Positions 24,840 through 34,055 of a DNA stretch of 64,000 bases are shown here, in pieces. The notes beneath the pieces are model-generated. The model made no database searches and was not told where the DNA came from. It saw only the letters and a list, made by a program, of their open reading frames with translations. Position 1 is the stretch's first letter. Each line of letters starts with the position of its first letter. The translations under genes were made by a program, and so were the position numbers. Source of the DNA: Bacillota bacterium (GTDB lineage Bacteria; Bacillota; Clostridia; Saccharofermentanales; Saccharofermentanaceae); contig JAEWUD010000030.1 of the NCBI GenBank assembly GCA_023397475.1, positions 10,616-74,615 of the forward strand. The letters are read 5' to 3'.

Positions 24840-25727
24840 TCAAGTCTTGATCGGAATATAAATATCGGTCTCACAGTACGTAGGAGAACAGTTGCGAAGG
24901 TCCATCCGTTCAAAATGATACGGAGCTGCTTGTTGGTGCTTTGTATAGGGGTACCAGTTCGCATCTATCAACGCATAGAGTGCGCCGAGATTCTGCATCG
25001 ACAGTTCTTCCGGTGCGTGGAACCCGATATATCGGAAGACGGCATAGGTATTCGTCGGAAGCGTGCGACACAGCAGCGGCGCCTGCAGCGGTTGCTCGCG
25101 CGCGATTTCAACACCGGGCATATAGTAGTTTGCGATCTCCGGATTCTCACCGTACGTGATTAGTCCATAGTAAACAGGATCATTCCTGCGATCCGGTATC
25201 TTTTCGCGCAGATGCAGATGAAAGTGCAGGGCAAGAGAATTCGCCGTAATCTTCTCGTAGTTCTCCCGGTGGTCAATCAGTTCTTCCACCCCGGCCACGC
25301 AGAATGTCGGCAAAACACAGTAGCGAGGACTCAGGAGAACACCCTGCGGCAGGTCATAGATCAGCCCGCAATCCAGCCGTTGGTCGATGGGAAGTTCGAT
25401 CCTTCTCCGGCGGAACTCGGTCGGCGCCAGACCAAAACGACGCTTGAAGGCACGCTGGTAGGATTGCTCATATTCGAAATGATACTCTTCCGCGATATCG
25501 ATGATCTTAAGATCGGTCTCCAATAGATCCGTGATGCTCGAAGACAACCGGCGCCCGCGGACATACGACATCATCGGCTGCCCCGTCAAGGAGCGGAAAA
25601 GCCGATGAAGATGAAATTTGGAGAGATGAAGTTGCCGTGACACATCCTCCAGAGAGAGCGGCTCTTTCAGATTGCTCTCGATAATGTTGACGGCATCTTC
25701 GACCAGTGCGCGGCTTGCTTTTCCCAT
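24840..25727 (-). CDS. AraC-family regulator with GyrI-like domain
   Basis: A 295-residue protein with the DNA-binding domain first: two HTH motifs at about residues 20-110 (SLEDVSRQLHLSKFHLHRLFRSLTG and IIDIAEEYHFEYEQSYQRAFKRRFGLAPTEFRR). The remaining 170 residues are a GyrI-like effector-binding domain ending in ETDIYIPIK. This is the Rob/SoxS-like reversed layout seen in many Clostridia. The ATG has GGAGG seven bases upstream; a longer upstream frame has no such site. The divergent lipoprotein esterase may be its target, and TTTTCGCGAAAA (25775) lies between them. Confidence 0.87.
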   Translation of the reverse strand: MGKASRALVEDAVNIIESNLKEPLSLEDVSRQLHLSKFHLHRLFRSLTGQPMMSYVRGRRLSSSITDLLETDLKIIDIAEEYHFEYEQSYQRAFKRRFGLAPTEFRRRRIELPIDQRLDCGLIYDLPQGVLLSPRYCVLPTFCVAGVEELIDHRENYEKITANSLALHFHLHLREKIPDRRNDPVYYGLITYGENPEIANYYMPGVEIAREQPLQAPLLCRTLPTNTYAVFRYIGFHAPEELSMQNLGALYALIDANWYPYTKHQQAAPYHFERMDLRNCSPTYCETDIYIPIKT

Positions 25728-25870
25728 GTTCTGATCCTCCCCCGGGCACCTGCGTCTTTGCGGCGACAAACGCATTTTCGCGAAAAACAGCAATATCGGT
25801 TCATTTTGCGTTACGATTTTAGTATGTACTGTAGAGAGAATACCGTCAATTCGACGAGGAGGTAATAAGA

Positions 25871-26956
25871 ATGAATCGACGTCTTTACGCAATCTTTGTC
25901 GCAGCTGTCCTCGGCATAGGTCTGCTCACGGGGTGCGGCGGCAATATTGGTACTTCGGAAAGCACACAAGGGATAACCATCGATGCAACAACCGGATCGT
26001 CGACGGCGTCGGAAACCGCAGCGGCCGCCGAGACAACGGCCCCGCGAGATTATATGATCACAGAGGAAATCATTTCCAAGAGCATTGCGGACCATAATCT
26101 TCTGGGGGACTCCGGCCTGGAGAATATTTTTATCTATCTTCCCCCGGATTATTACGACTCCGAAGAATCCTATCCGGTCGTGTACTATCTGCATGGACAC
26201 GGAGAGACGCCCGGGGCTTTCATCCAGAACTCCGCCACGCTTCTGGACAAGCTTTTCTCCTCAGGGGAGAAGTCTTTCATCATGGTCGAGATCGCCGGCG
26301 AAGGAAAAACCGGCGGTTCCTTCTATGTGAACTCGCCGTCCTCCGGCTACTGGGAGGACTTTATCACCGATGAGGTGATCCCGTTTGTTGACGCGAACTA
26401 CCGCACGCTGGCGCAGGTCGAGTCGCGGGGTATCTGCGGGTTTTCGATGGGAGGATTCGGCGCGATGAACCTGGCTCTCAAGAATCCGGATGTATTCTCC
26501 GCCGTGTACTCGATGAGTCCGGGCATCATGAAGGATGATGCTCTTCCGGAGGCGATGCGAACCTGGACCGGCGACACACCGTTCCTGATCGCATACGGGA
26601 GAGCCTTCGCACCCAATCCCGAGAACACCAAGACTTTCGGCAGTGTGCCTACGATGGACAATTCGGAAGAAGATCAGATTATTGTGGATAAGTGGTACAG
26701 CGGCTTCGGCAACTGGCGCCAGAAACTGGATGCGTATCTTGCACTGGGAACTCCGCTTCGCGCGATCGGCATCAGTTACGGGAGTGATGACAATTATACC
26801 TGGATCCCGACCGGTTGCGCGGAGTATGTCGAGCTCCTTCGCGCGGCGGGCATCGAGCCGACCGTGTTTGCCTTCGACGGCGGACACAGTATGCCGGTGA
26901 ATACCTTTGAGGATCACCTGGGGCCGTTCTTCCGGGAGAATCTGACTTGGGGTTGA
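25871..26956 (+). CDS. Secreted lipoprotein esterase (esterase D-like alpha/beta hydrolase)
   Basis: A 361-residue exported hydrolase. The lipobox LLTGC near residues 19-23 gives membrane attachment; a Thr/Ser/Ala-rich linker follows. The catalytic domain has YLHGHGETPG, the nucleophile elbow GFSMGGFGAMN (Ser near 189) and the catalytic His in FDGGHSMP near the end. The family includes feruloyl and acetyl-xylan esterases and S-formylglutathione hydrolases; an outside location suggests polysaccharide or peptidoglycan ester cleavage. GGAGGTAATAAG precedes the ATG, and a strong terminator follows. Confidence 0.88.
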   Translation: MNRRLYAIFVAAVLGIGLLTGCGGNIGTSESTQGITIDATTGSSTASETAAAAETTAPRDYMITEEIISKSIADHNLLGDSGLENIFIYLPPDYYDSEESYPVVYYLHGHGETPGAFIQNSATLLDKLFSSGEKSFIMVEIAGEGKTGGSFYVNSPSSGYWEDFITDEVIPFVDANYRTLAQVESRGICGFSMGGFGAMNLALKNPDVFSAVYSMSPGIMKDDALPEAMRTWTGDTPFLIAYGRAFAPNPENTKTFGSVPTMDNSEEDQIIVDKWYSGFGNWRQKLDAYLALGTPLRAIGISYGSDDNYTWIPTGCAEYVELLRAAGIEPTVFAFDGGHSMPVNTFEDHLGPFFRENLTWG

Positions 26957-26960
26957 GAGT

Positions 26961-27005
26961 TTGGGGCTGACTCAAAACGAAAGTTGAGAGACAGCCCTGT
27001 TTATT
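26961..27005 (+). terminator. Rho-independent terminator after the lipoprotein esterase
   Basis: GGGCTG and CAGCCC pair, with ACTCA / TGAG inside, and TGTTTATTTTC follows. It resembles the GGCTGT hairpins near arrays 1 and 2. Confidence 0.7.
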
Positions 27006-27189
27006 TTCAAATGACGATAGTACAGTCTTGCATGTTTCTCGCTTCCGTAGGTTTATAATTTTCGTTATTACGGAGATGAAACTAACCATTGCATCGCATC
27101 CTATGTAATGAATACAACAAAAGTGAAGGCTGTCGCAATTCATTGTAGTGTTAGCCTTCTGGCCAGCCAGGGATTATATATCATTGAGG

Positions 27190-27228
27190 CACATACGAAA
27201 TAGGCCGATCCCCGGGTTTTCGTATGTG
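27190..27228. repeat. Single 39-bp hairpin, stem CACATACGAAA
   Basis: CACATACGAAA, a 17-nt loop and TTTCGTATGTG pair perfectly; one more base pair extends the stem outward. TCATTGAG stands just before it, like the TCANTGAT flank of other copies. It lies in the 412-bp gap between convergent genes, which holds no gene that I can support. Confidence 0.9.
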
Positions 27229-27368
27229 CGCGTGGCCTTCCATCCATTTGTAAGAGAATGTTTTCAGGAAAGCTTTAACTATTTGCGACAGTATATTGGG
27301 GTTGTTCTCCCTGGCAAGCAGGTGCTTTAAGACAGCCCCATTTATTCCTACATCGCTGTGCTTCCCAA

Positions 27369-28553
27369 CTATCTCTGAAGTAGAAAATCCACAATATTTA
27401 CTTGCTTTATCCCATCATTACTCATGGGAAGTTCGTCCATGGAGATAATATACTTGGGATAATGATCAGCTATTTTTTTTAACGGAGCAATTTCCCTCGC
27501 AAAGGTTGTTGGGTCAATTATGCTCGCCGAGACTTGATAATAAATCCGATCCCCCCCGATGGTCGCGACAAAATCGATCTCTTGGTCATCGACCTTGCCG
27601 ATACTGACGGCGTATCCACGTCGAAGCAGTTCCAAATATACGATATTCTCGAGAATATGCCCGATATCCGCGTTCGCGTCCCCGAGAAGCATGCGACGTA
27701 AGCCAATGTCTACAATGTAGTATTTCTCAAGTGACTTCAGATGATGTTTCCCCTTGACGTCATAACGACCCGCCCGATAGAGAACGAAGGAGGCTATGAG
27801 TGCCTCGATGTAATTCTCGACGGTTACCGAAGTCGTTTTCCGTCCGTAAGACGTCAAGCTGTCAGCAATTTTATTCGATGAAACAGTATTGCCGATATTG
27901 TCGAAAAGAAATCGAATGACACTCTCAAGCAGAGAAATGTCCGAAATGCGTTTTATAGCGACGACATCTTTCAACAAGACGGCGTTATAAATTGCCATCA
28001 GATATTCTCTGCGAATGTGCTCATCCTCAATACCGGCAGCATACGGAAATCCACCATTTCTGAAATAACCGTTCCACGCGTCGCGTTTATCGCCGCCAAC
28101 CAACTCAAAGTACTCCGCAAAAGATAGCGGTAGCATGCTGATTTCAATATATCTACCAGAAAGGAGCGTAGCCAGTTCGCCGGAAAGTAGCTGTGCATTT
28201 GAGCCTGTGATGTAGACATCCACATTGTCTTTGATAAAAATGCTGTCGACAGCCTTCTGAAACTCAGGCACATTCTGAATCTCATCCAGAAACACATAGG
28301 TCATTTTGTTAGGATTCAGCCGATCCGTTACATACTCATGGAGTTTTCTATAGTCAAGTAGAAATTCGTTTGCGACATCCTCAAAGTTCACCGAGATAAT
28401 CTGATCATCCTCGATACCGGATTCCTTTAGATAGTCACGGTACATGCTAAGCAAGGTAGATTTTCCACACCGGCGAATACCGGTAACCACCTTGATGATT
28501 TTCTTGTCTCTCATCTTTATTAGCTTTTCCAAATATTGCGTTCTTTGAACCAT
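27369..28553 (-). CDS. AAA ATPase of the AAA_14/DUF4143 type
   Basis: A 394-residue protein. Walker A VVTGIRRCGKSTLL (about residues 22-35) and Walker B YVFLDEIQNVPEF (near 93) lie in the N-terminal ATPase; YITGSNAQLLSGELATLLSGRYIEISMLPLSFAEY is the sensor region. The DUF4143 C-terminal half carries a wHTH (IADSLTSYGRKTTSVTVENYIEALIASFVLYRAGRYD) and a PD-(D/E)xK-like nuclease-fold stretch (LENIVYLELLRRGYAVSIGKVDDQEIDFVATIGG). These proteins are very common in anaerobes and their role is unknown. The ATG has AGGAGG upstream. A 40-bp-spaced direct repeat lies upstream. Confidence 0.87.
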   Translation of the reverse strand: MVQRTQYLEKLIKMRDKKIIKVVTGIRRCGKSTLLSMYRDYLKESGIEDDQIISVNFEDVANEFLLDYRKLHEYVTDRLNPNKMTYVFLDEIQNVPEFQKAVDSIFIKDNVDVYITGSNAQLLSGELATLLSGRYIEISMLPLSFAEYFELVGGDKRDAWNGYFRNGGFPYAAGIEDEHIRREYLMAIYNAVLLKDVVAIKRISDISLLESVIRFLFDNIGNTVSSNKIADSLTSYGRKTTSVTVENYIEALIASFVLYRAGRYDVKGKHHLKSLEKYYIVDIGLRRMLLGDANADIGHILENIVYLELLRRGYAVSIGKVDDQEIDFVATIGGDRIYYQVSASIIDPTTFAREIAPLKKIADHYPKYIISMDELPMSNDGIKQVNIVDFLLQR

Positions 28554-28609
28554 AAGGAGAACCTCCTTTTGCATTCAATTATAGCAGAAAAAGCAAATCG
28601 CGCAGAAAC

Positions 28610-28678
28610 TTTTCATTCTCCACTACAAAAACTTCCGCTTCTAGCAGAGTTTTCATTCTCCACTATAATATCTTCCGC
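28610..28678. repeat. Two direct repeats 40 bp apart before the AAA ATPase gene
   Basis: TTTTCATTCTCCACTA, followed by A/T-rich bases and CTTCCGC, occurs at 28610-28638 and 28650-28678. The exact 40-bp step and the location upstream of the ATPase start suggest a pair of operator sites on one face of the helix. No regulator is known. Confidence 0.7.
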
Positions 28679-28721
28679 CTACCGGACGCCACATAATCTC
28701 TGGATTCCCCACGAAACGCAA

Positions 28722-31280
28722 TTACGACTTGACCTTAGTCACCGCCGTCTGTTTCAACTCAAGGATCGAATTCTTGACCTGTTCGATCAATTCGTCCGCG
28801 TTCTTTCCTTCCGGGAATATCGGATTTCCATAGAATACGTTCACCGCGTATTTCTTCATACGCCGGAAATTGAACAGCCTGGGCATCTTAATATTGTTCG
28901 GAAATATATCATAGGCCCCGTGAATATATGCGGGAATAATTGGGACACCAGATTCGATCGCGAGTACCGCGGCGCCTTTCTTAAAGGCACCCAGTTCGCC
29001 GTCCACACTTCTCGTGCCCTCCGGATGAATCAGCAAGCCCCACTTCTCGCGAAGGATATTCTCACAGCTCTTCATCGTATCGGAGTGGAAGTTCACGCGA
29101 TCGACGGGAATCATCCCGCAGACATGCGACAGCGTCCGGCTGATGCCGCCCTTCTCGAAAAGCTCCGCTTTGGCCATGCAGCAGAATTTCTCGAAGCGGT
29201 TCCGGTTGAACTTGGCCGCCAACCAGAGGTAGTCGAAGTTCGATACATGGTTTGCGCAGAGGATATATCCGCTGTCTTCCGGCAGAACCGATTCGTTCTC
29301 GAAGCGGATCGAGTAGACGAACCGGGCCAGATTGCTGACCTGGCGAAAGAGGAAGTAATCGCCGAATTTCTTCCTATGGGGATAGAGGGACGTACTTACG
29401 GCGTCCTGTTTGATCCCTTCCCGGTTCTTGATGGTTGACAGCACATCGAGGACCGTCGTGCCGCGCGAGAAGGATTTGTCGACCGGAAATCCGAATCGCT
29501 CTTCGAGAGAGATCGCAAGTTCGATGGACTGCAATGAGTCAATGCCGAGATCGGTATAGAGTCCGTTCTCCGGTTTGATCCGTGACGGCTCCCACCCGAT
29601 TGTTCGCGCGATGATCAAGATCAGCTCCTCTTCGACGGTAAGGGTTGAACAATCGACATCCGTCTCCCGAATCTCCTGACTCAACTCTTCCTCGGCGGTT
29701 TTGCGCAGGAGATAGCGTTTGGGCTTCTGTAACGAAGTCTTCGGGATTTCCTCCACGAAATGAACCGTCGTGATTCGCATTTGTGCGGGAAGCTCCGTCC
29801 CGATCTCACGAATGCAATCTTCGATCTTTTCGCGCGGTGTTCCTTTGTCCAAAGCAACAATGAATGCATGAATCTCGTCGTATCCTTTGCCGGCAGCCAT
29901 GACCCCTGCGACGATGATTTCTTTGACACCGGGCAAGGAGCGGTACGCAGCTTCGACCTCTTCGGGCGTCACTTTCTTGCCGGAAGCCAGGACGATATTC
30001 TCTTTCCTTCTGCCGGTGATGACGTAATGTCCCTTCGCATCGATACGGCAGAGGTCGCCGGTCTTGAACCAGCCGTCCTCGAAGGCCTCGGCGGTCATTT
30101 CCGGTTCGCCGAAATAGCCCTTCATCATATAGTCCGAGCGGATCATCAGTTCTCCGCTGTCGCTGATTTTTGCCGAGACATCCGGATAACGGCGACCGCA
30201 GGAATCCGCTGTGAGCTTCTTGCCGTAATTACCGAGCGTCGGGATATTGGTCTCGGTCGCGCCGTATGTGATCAACATATTGAACCCGGTACCGAGATAG
30301 AACTCGGCGGTCTTCTGATCCATCGGCGCACCGGCCGAACAAAACACTTTGATCCGATCGCCGAAGCCCTTGTGAATCGCCTTGAAAAGCTTCCTGCCCA
30401 GATTGATTCCGGTCTTCTGTCGAAGCTTCAAGCAAATCGGGAAAAAGATGCGGAACAACTTCGCCGATTTCGGATCGGCCGCGATCTTCTTCTCGATCTC
30501 CGATCGAAACAACTCGAAAACACGCGGGACACAGGGGAAAATCGTCGGGCGATATTCGGCGAATGCCTTCATAATCTGTGCCGGGGTATTCTCCGAGATG
30601 AAAAAAACATCTCCCTGCATCAACATCGGTCCCAACACCAGACAGATCAGTCCGTAAATGTGGCTGTTGGGCACGACGGACAAATACTTGTCGGTCTCAA
30701 CCAGGTTGTTGCATTCGGCGCACATCAACGTCGAGCGGATCAAGGCCTCATGCGTATGCATAATCCCGGCCGGCGTACGGGTCGTTCCCGAAGAATAGAT
30801 GATCGCCGCTATCGTCTCATCCCCGGCGATGCTCTCGTCCCGGATTTTCCCCGAGAATCCCGTATCCGAGAAAAGCTTCGCGTCGGACGTTGTGTCCGCG
30901 CAGGGAATGTCTGCAAGGAAGAGTCCGTCAAACCCGGACCGCACGCGAGGCGACATAAGGATCAGGCGAAGATCCGATCTCTCAATATATCGCAGAAGAT
31001 CTTTGGGCGTAAGCGTCACATCGATCAGAACGGCCGTACAGCGGATCTTTGCGATAGTAAGGAAGGCGATGATCCATTCGGGGCTGTTCTCGGAGATCAA
31101 GGCGATCCGGTCTCCCGAACGCAAGCCGATCGCAAGAAGAGACTCCGCCATGCGATCGACGGATGCAAACATCGCGGAATACGTTACCGATCGAACTCCT
31201 TGGTCCGGCGGTTCGATCGCGAGAGCGATTTTCGATTCGTTACTTCGGTTGTTCGCAAGGATGGTGTCATAAATATTCAT
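28722..31280 (-). CDS. Three-domain acyl-activating enzyme: AMP-binding, acyl carrier, PlsC acyltransferase
   Basis: An 852-residue fusion. Residues 1-520 are an adenylate-forming enzyme: IIYSSGTTRTPAGIMHTHEAL is the P-loop (the usual Lys after Thr-x-x-Pro is Ala), ITYGATETNIP and GWFKTGDLCRIDAKGHYVITGRRKENIVLASGKKV follow. An acyl carrier domain (about 560-625) has DLGIDSLQSIEL with the phosphopantetheine Ser. Residues 640-852 are PlsC-like: CANHVSNFDYLW (NHxxxxD) and HPEGTRSVDGELGAFKKG. It could activate free fatty acids, load them onto its own carrier and transfer them to a lysophospholipid or sugar lipid. GAGGGG precedes the chosen ATG. Confidence 0.85.
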   Translation of the reverse strand: MNIYDTILANNRSNESKIALAIEPPDQGVRSVTYSAMFASVDRMAESLLAIGLRSGDRIALISENSPEWIIAFLTIAKIRCTAVLIDVTLTPKDLLRYIERSDLRLILMSPRVRSGFDGLFLADIPCADTTSDAKLFSDTGFSGKIRDESIAGDETIAAIIYSSGTTRTPAGIMHTHEALIRSTLMCAECNNLVETDKYLSVVPNSHIYGLICLVLGPMLMQGDVFFISENTPAQIMKAFAEYRPTIFPCVPRVFELFRSEIEKKIAADPKSAKLFRIFFPICLKLRQKTGINLGRKLFKAIHKGFGDRIKVFCSAGAPMDQKTAEFYLGTGFNMLITYGATETNIPTLGNYGKKLTADSCGRRYPDVSAKISDSGELMIRSDYMMKGYFGEPEMTAEAFEDGWFKTGDLCRIDAKGHYVITGRRKENIVLASGKKVTPEEVEAAYRSLPGVKEIIVAGVMAAGKGYDEIHAFIVALDKGTPREKIEDCIREIGTELPAQMRITTVHFVEEIPKTSLQKPKRYLLRKTAEEELSQEIRETDVDCSTLTVEEELILIIARTIGWEPSRIKPENGLYTDLGIDSLQSIELAISLEERFGFPVDKSFSRGTTVLDVLSTIKNREGIKQDAVSTSLYPHRKKFGDYFLFRQVSNLARFVYSIRFENESVLPEDSGYILCANHVSNFDYLWLAAKFNRNRFEKFCCMAKAELFEKGGISRTLSHVCGMIPVDRVNFHSDTMKSCENILREKWGLLIHPEGTRSVDGELGAFKKGAAVLAIESGVPIIPAYIHGAYDIFPNNIKMPRLFNFRRMKKYAVNVFYGNPIFPEGKNADELIEQVKNSILELKQTAVTKVKS

Positions 31281-31590
31281 CGTTGAACCCCTCATCATCT
31301 AACCCAATCGGCGGTAACATTGCTTCTGTCACATCATGTCATCTCTTCCGCACCGTACCCATCCCGACCCGGCGATAAATAGGAATCTGTCGTTCCGGTG
31401 AATGTCTGATCTATACTTGTATTCTACTACCGATAATCCCCATCGGTTCTATGAATATCTTTACATAATTCCGGACAATTCATTCGATCCGAATTTGTTA
31501 CATGACTTAGGTTTGCAAGTCATCCTATCTGTTTCTCCCGGTCGTTGTTCCGTAATCTTTCCTCATCTATAGCAAGCCTGTCGACAGATG
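31281..31590. other. Intergenic stretch without a recognised gene
   Basis: The 310 bases hold two small hairpins (CCGAT/ATCGG near 31431; ATGACTT/AAGTCAT at 31502-31523), neither followed by a T-run. I see no open frame with a ribosome binding site and no 39-bp hairpin. Confidence 0.5.
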
Positions 31591-32208
31591 TTATGTAGTT
31601 ATGCGAAGCACCCCGGAACATGATGTAATTTTTCGAAAATTTGATCGAGGAAAATGTTTGCAGATTTTCTCAGCCACTAGGTATTTCTCGTCATGATCCC
31701 AAACATCCGGATTACTCTTCTCACATTGGCTCATTTCTTCTTCTGTCGAGAAGGCCACATCCCCCAGAAGCAGAACGCCTTCGGGTTCTAGTTGTTGCAA
31801 AAGTCTTTGAATAATGGATACCTTCTGCTCTTCTTCAAAATGGTGGAAAGCGTACGTGCTAATGATAAAGTCGAAGGATTGCGTGGCTATTTCCTTCGGA
31901 ATTCCCGATGAGATATCACACGTATATAGTTTTGCATCCGGCATTTTCCCTTTGGCAATATCTACCATTTCTTGTGAGAAATCTACTCCATAGATATCAT
32001 GCCCTTGTAGATAAAATTTCTCTGTCAACGTTGCTGTGCCGAACCCGATATCGAGAATTCTGCTATGATCCTTACCCTGAATTTCCTGATATATGTATGA
32101 TAAAACACAGCTGTACCCGGAGAAAGGATACGTATCCGCATGTTCCGAAAGAGTAACATCCACATCATATGTCTTGGACCACATGTCGAACTCATTTGCA
32201 TTCATCAT
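31591..32208 (-). CDS. Class I SAM-dependent methyltransferase
   Basis: A 205-residue enzyme. The SAM-binding glycine motif is SRILDIGFGTATLTEKF (near residue 50), the acidic loop is IYGVDFSQEMVDIAKGKMP, and the post-II region is DFIISTYAFHHFEEEQK, the standard order of the Methyltransf_25 type. It resembles the small YrrT-like family; the methyl acceptor is unknown. Two adjacent ATGs follow GAGGGGC, and either could be used. The gene stands upstream of the acyl-transfer fusion, with a 310-bp gap. Confidence 0.85.
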   Translation of the reverse strand: MMNANEFDMWSKTYDVDVTLSEHADTYPFSGYSCVLSYIYQEIQGKDHSRILDIGFGTATLTEKFYLQGHDIYGVDFSQEMVDIAKGKMPDAKLYTCDISSGIPKEIATQSFDFIISTYAFHHFEEEQKVSIIQRLLQQLEPEGVLLLGDVAFSTEEEMSQCEKSNPDVWDHDEKYLVAEKICKHFPRSNFRKITSCSGVLRITT

Positions 32209-32273
32209 AATCGTGCCCCTCAATGGTTCAAGAATGACGTACTACTCAATCCTCTACTATTATCTCTAGTTAC

Positions 32274-32749
32274 TCAATCTCCAAAGGCGCTCTCGTTCTT
32301 TCGAATATACGCGATGAGAAGATCATCGATCTTCGGTTCTTCCTCAGAAAACTCATCATCCAAGTCATTAAATAACTCCTCATCGTAGGATGCTGAGAAA
32401 CTCTCTAATGTCCCGTCTTGATATTCTCCCAGTTTTTCTTTGTTTGCCGTATGTATCTCGATCGCGGATCTCATTATACGGCTCAGTTTGTCACTTCCAA
32501 TTGAGCGAAATCCTTCCTCGGCCATCTGTGCGAATTGTCCCGTTGTGTTAAAGAACAATTGGTTTATTCCTTAGCCCACATCCAGCTCATGACAGCCGTT
32601 ATAACATCCTCATCCGGAACAGATGCTACATCGAGCTTTCGAAGTGTCTTATATTTCTCCAGTTTTCGAAAATACTCATCTGCTCGACTCTTGACACCCT
32701 TGTCCGCTTGGCGTTTGTTTTTTCCTCTGAGAAAATTGAGAAATCCCAT
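32274..32749 (-). pseudogene. DMP19/DUF4375-type gene broken by a -1 frameshift
   Basis: The first part (MGFLNFLRGKNKRQADKGVK...DVITAVMSWMWAKE) ends in TAA. The next frame continues INQLFFNTTGQFAQMAEEGFRSIG through to an acidic end. The family expects a continuous 'MW..E..NGG..QFF.N..G' region exactly across this joint, so a single missing base separates two halves of one gene. GAGGGGGG precedes the first half. The break may be a true mutation or a sequencing error. DUF4375 proteins are uncharacterised. Confidence 0.7.
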
Positions 32750-32777
32750 TGGTAAGCCCCCCTCATCAATCAGCTTT

Positions 32778-33511
32778 TCAGGCGTCTTCCACCCCATAAA
32801 ACATCAACAGTGCTTCGCGGATCGAAGGCTTGAACACTGTATCATGCCCGTGCCCTTCGATGATCTCATATTCCACAACAAGGCTCGCGTCTCCTCTGGC
32901 CTTCATCTCATCGACAAAAGAGGTGATCGGAGCTATGAACATCGACGGCTCCATGCTTCCCACGGTGATGTACACATTGGCTTTCAACGTCGTATTGCGT
33001 TCATAGTAGGCGCCTCGTAATCAGCGATCTGGAGAGAGTTTGTCGAAGCCTGGAACGACGGGCTGCCGATATAATAGTTCGCGAAAAGATTCTTACCGAT
33101 TGTGTCCGAGTTGTACAACGCATAGAACGCCCAGTACCCGCCGTACGAATGTCCGGTGAATGTCATGTCCTCACTGTCTACCGGGAAAGTCTCACAAAGA
33201 TACGGGACAAGATTATCCGCGATAAAATGCAGATAACTCTCCGGATCATCAATCAGGTCCCTCTCCCGAATCATCCGATAATCATAGTCATTCGGGTAAC
33301 CGACGCTGACCAGAATCACCGGCTCGATTTCGCCGTCGACCATCATGGGGCGAAGCTCCGGATGATCGCTCAAGCGCCAGACTCCGTCCGTCATGACAAC
33401 CATCGGGTACTTCTGACTTGGATCATAATCCGGCGGCATAGAGAGATGGACGATAAACGAATCTCCTGAGATATAATTCTTCGGCGGCATCAACATTGGA
33501 AGTTTCTCCAT
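32778..33511 (-). pseudogene. Alpha/beta-hydrolase esterase broken by a frameshift
   Basis: The N-terminal part has YPMVVMTDGVWRLSD, GYPNDYDYRMIRERDL and the nucleophile elbow TFTGHSYGGYWAFYAL, then reads into a false tail after QIADYEA. A different frame continues YYERNTTLKANVYITVGSMEP and ends with the catalytic His region EGHGHDTVF. Joining the two gives a normal IroE/esterase-D-like enzyme of about 245 residues. One base is missing (or two added) near 33002. It adjoins another frameshifted gene and has a weak ribosome binding site, so the pair may be decaying together, or this stretch may have assembly errors. Confidence 0.75.
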
Positions 33512-33526
33512 TTTAAGAATAGAAAC

Positions 33527-34015
33527 TTACTTCATTGTCTTCTTGAAATTAACCATCTCGAAAAGATCGCCGAACAATTCATCCGAGCTCATGTCGAAAA
33601 CAACGGGGAAGAACTTCAGTCGCTCGCCCAGCTGGTTCGCATCCTTGATCATCATCTTCACATCCTCTGAAAGAGGGAGTTGCAGGAGATCTGCGCGATA
33701 TTTCTCCGGGACAAAGACATTCACCTTGAAGAATCCTTCCATAATCGACAGCCAGAAAACCGTCATTTCCTTCTTCCCGCCCCGTGCCCCGGTCCATTGA
33801 CAGAGCCCTTTGGCCAGCCACGCCTTGCCATCCGTATAGTAACGCCAGACCAGCTGAATGTCGCGATTTGCAAGTTCATTCACAAACCTCAAGTAAGCAT
33901 CCTTCGACGCCCCGAGTGCCTGAGCGAGAACATCTGTCGTCGGCTCTATGTCAGGATCGCGGAGAAGTTGTTTAGGAGATGTTGTTGAATCTTTTTGGGG
34001 TCTCTTCTTTTCCAT
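33527..34015 (-). CDS. DUF3788 family protein
   Basis: A 162-residue protein matching DUF3788: LRDPDIEPTTDVLAQALG near the start, YLRFVNELANRDIQLVWRYYTDGKAWLAKGLCQWTG in the middle, FWLSIMEGFFKVNVFVPEKYRADLLQLPLSEDVKMMI and an end with SSDELFGDLFEMVNFKKTMK. These small proteins occur widely in Clostridia and Bacteroidetes and have no known activity; the fold resembles DUF1801/YdhG-type domains. AAGGAG precedes the ATG. Confidence 0.8.
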   Translation of the reverse strand: MEKKRPQKDSTTSPKQLLRDPDIEPTTDVLAQALGASKDAYLRFVNELANRDIQLVWRYYTDGKAWLAKGLCQWTGARGGKKEMTVFWLSIMEGFFKVNVFVPEKYRADLLQLPLSEDVKMMIKDANQLGERLKFFPVVFDMSSDELFGDLFEMVNFKKTMK

Positions 34016-34055
34016 GATACTCCTTCCATTTGGACACTCTCCTGTGTTCCACTCG

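Noticed and set aside
29760..31286. 508-codon frame on the plus strand
   Set aside because: It is antisense to the acyl-activating fusion, whose domains are unmistakable; the composition is arginine-rich and featureless.
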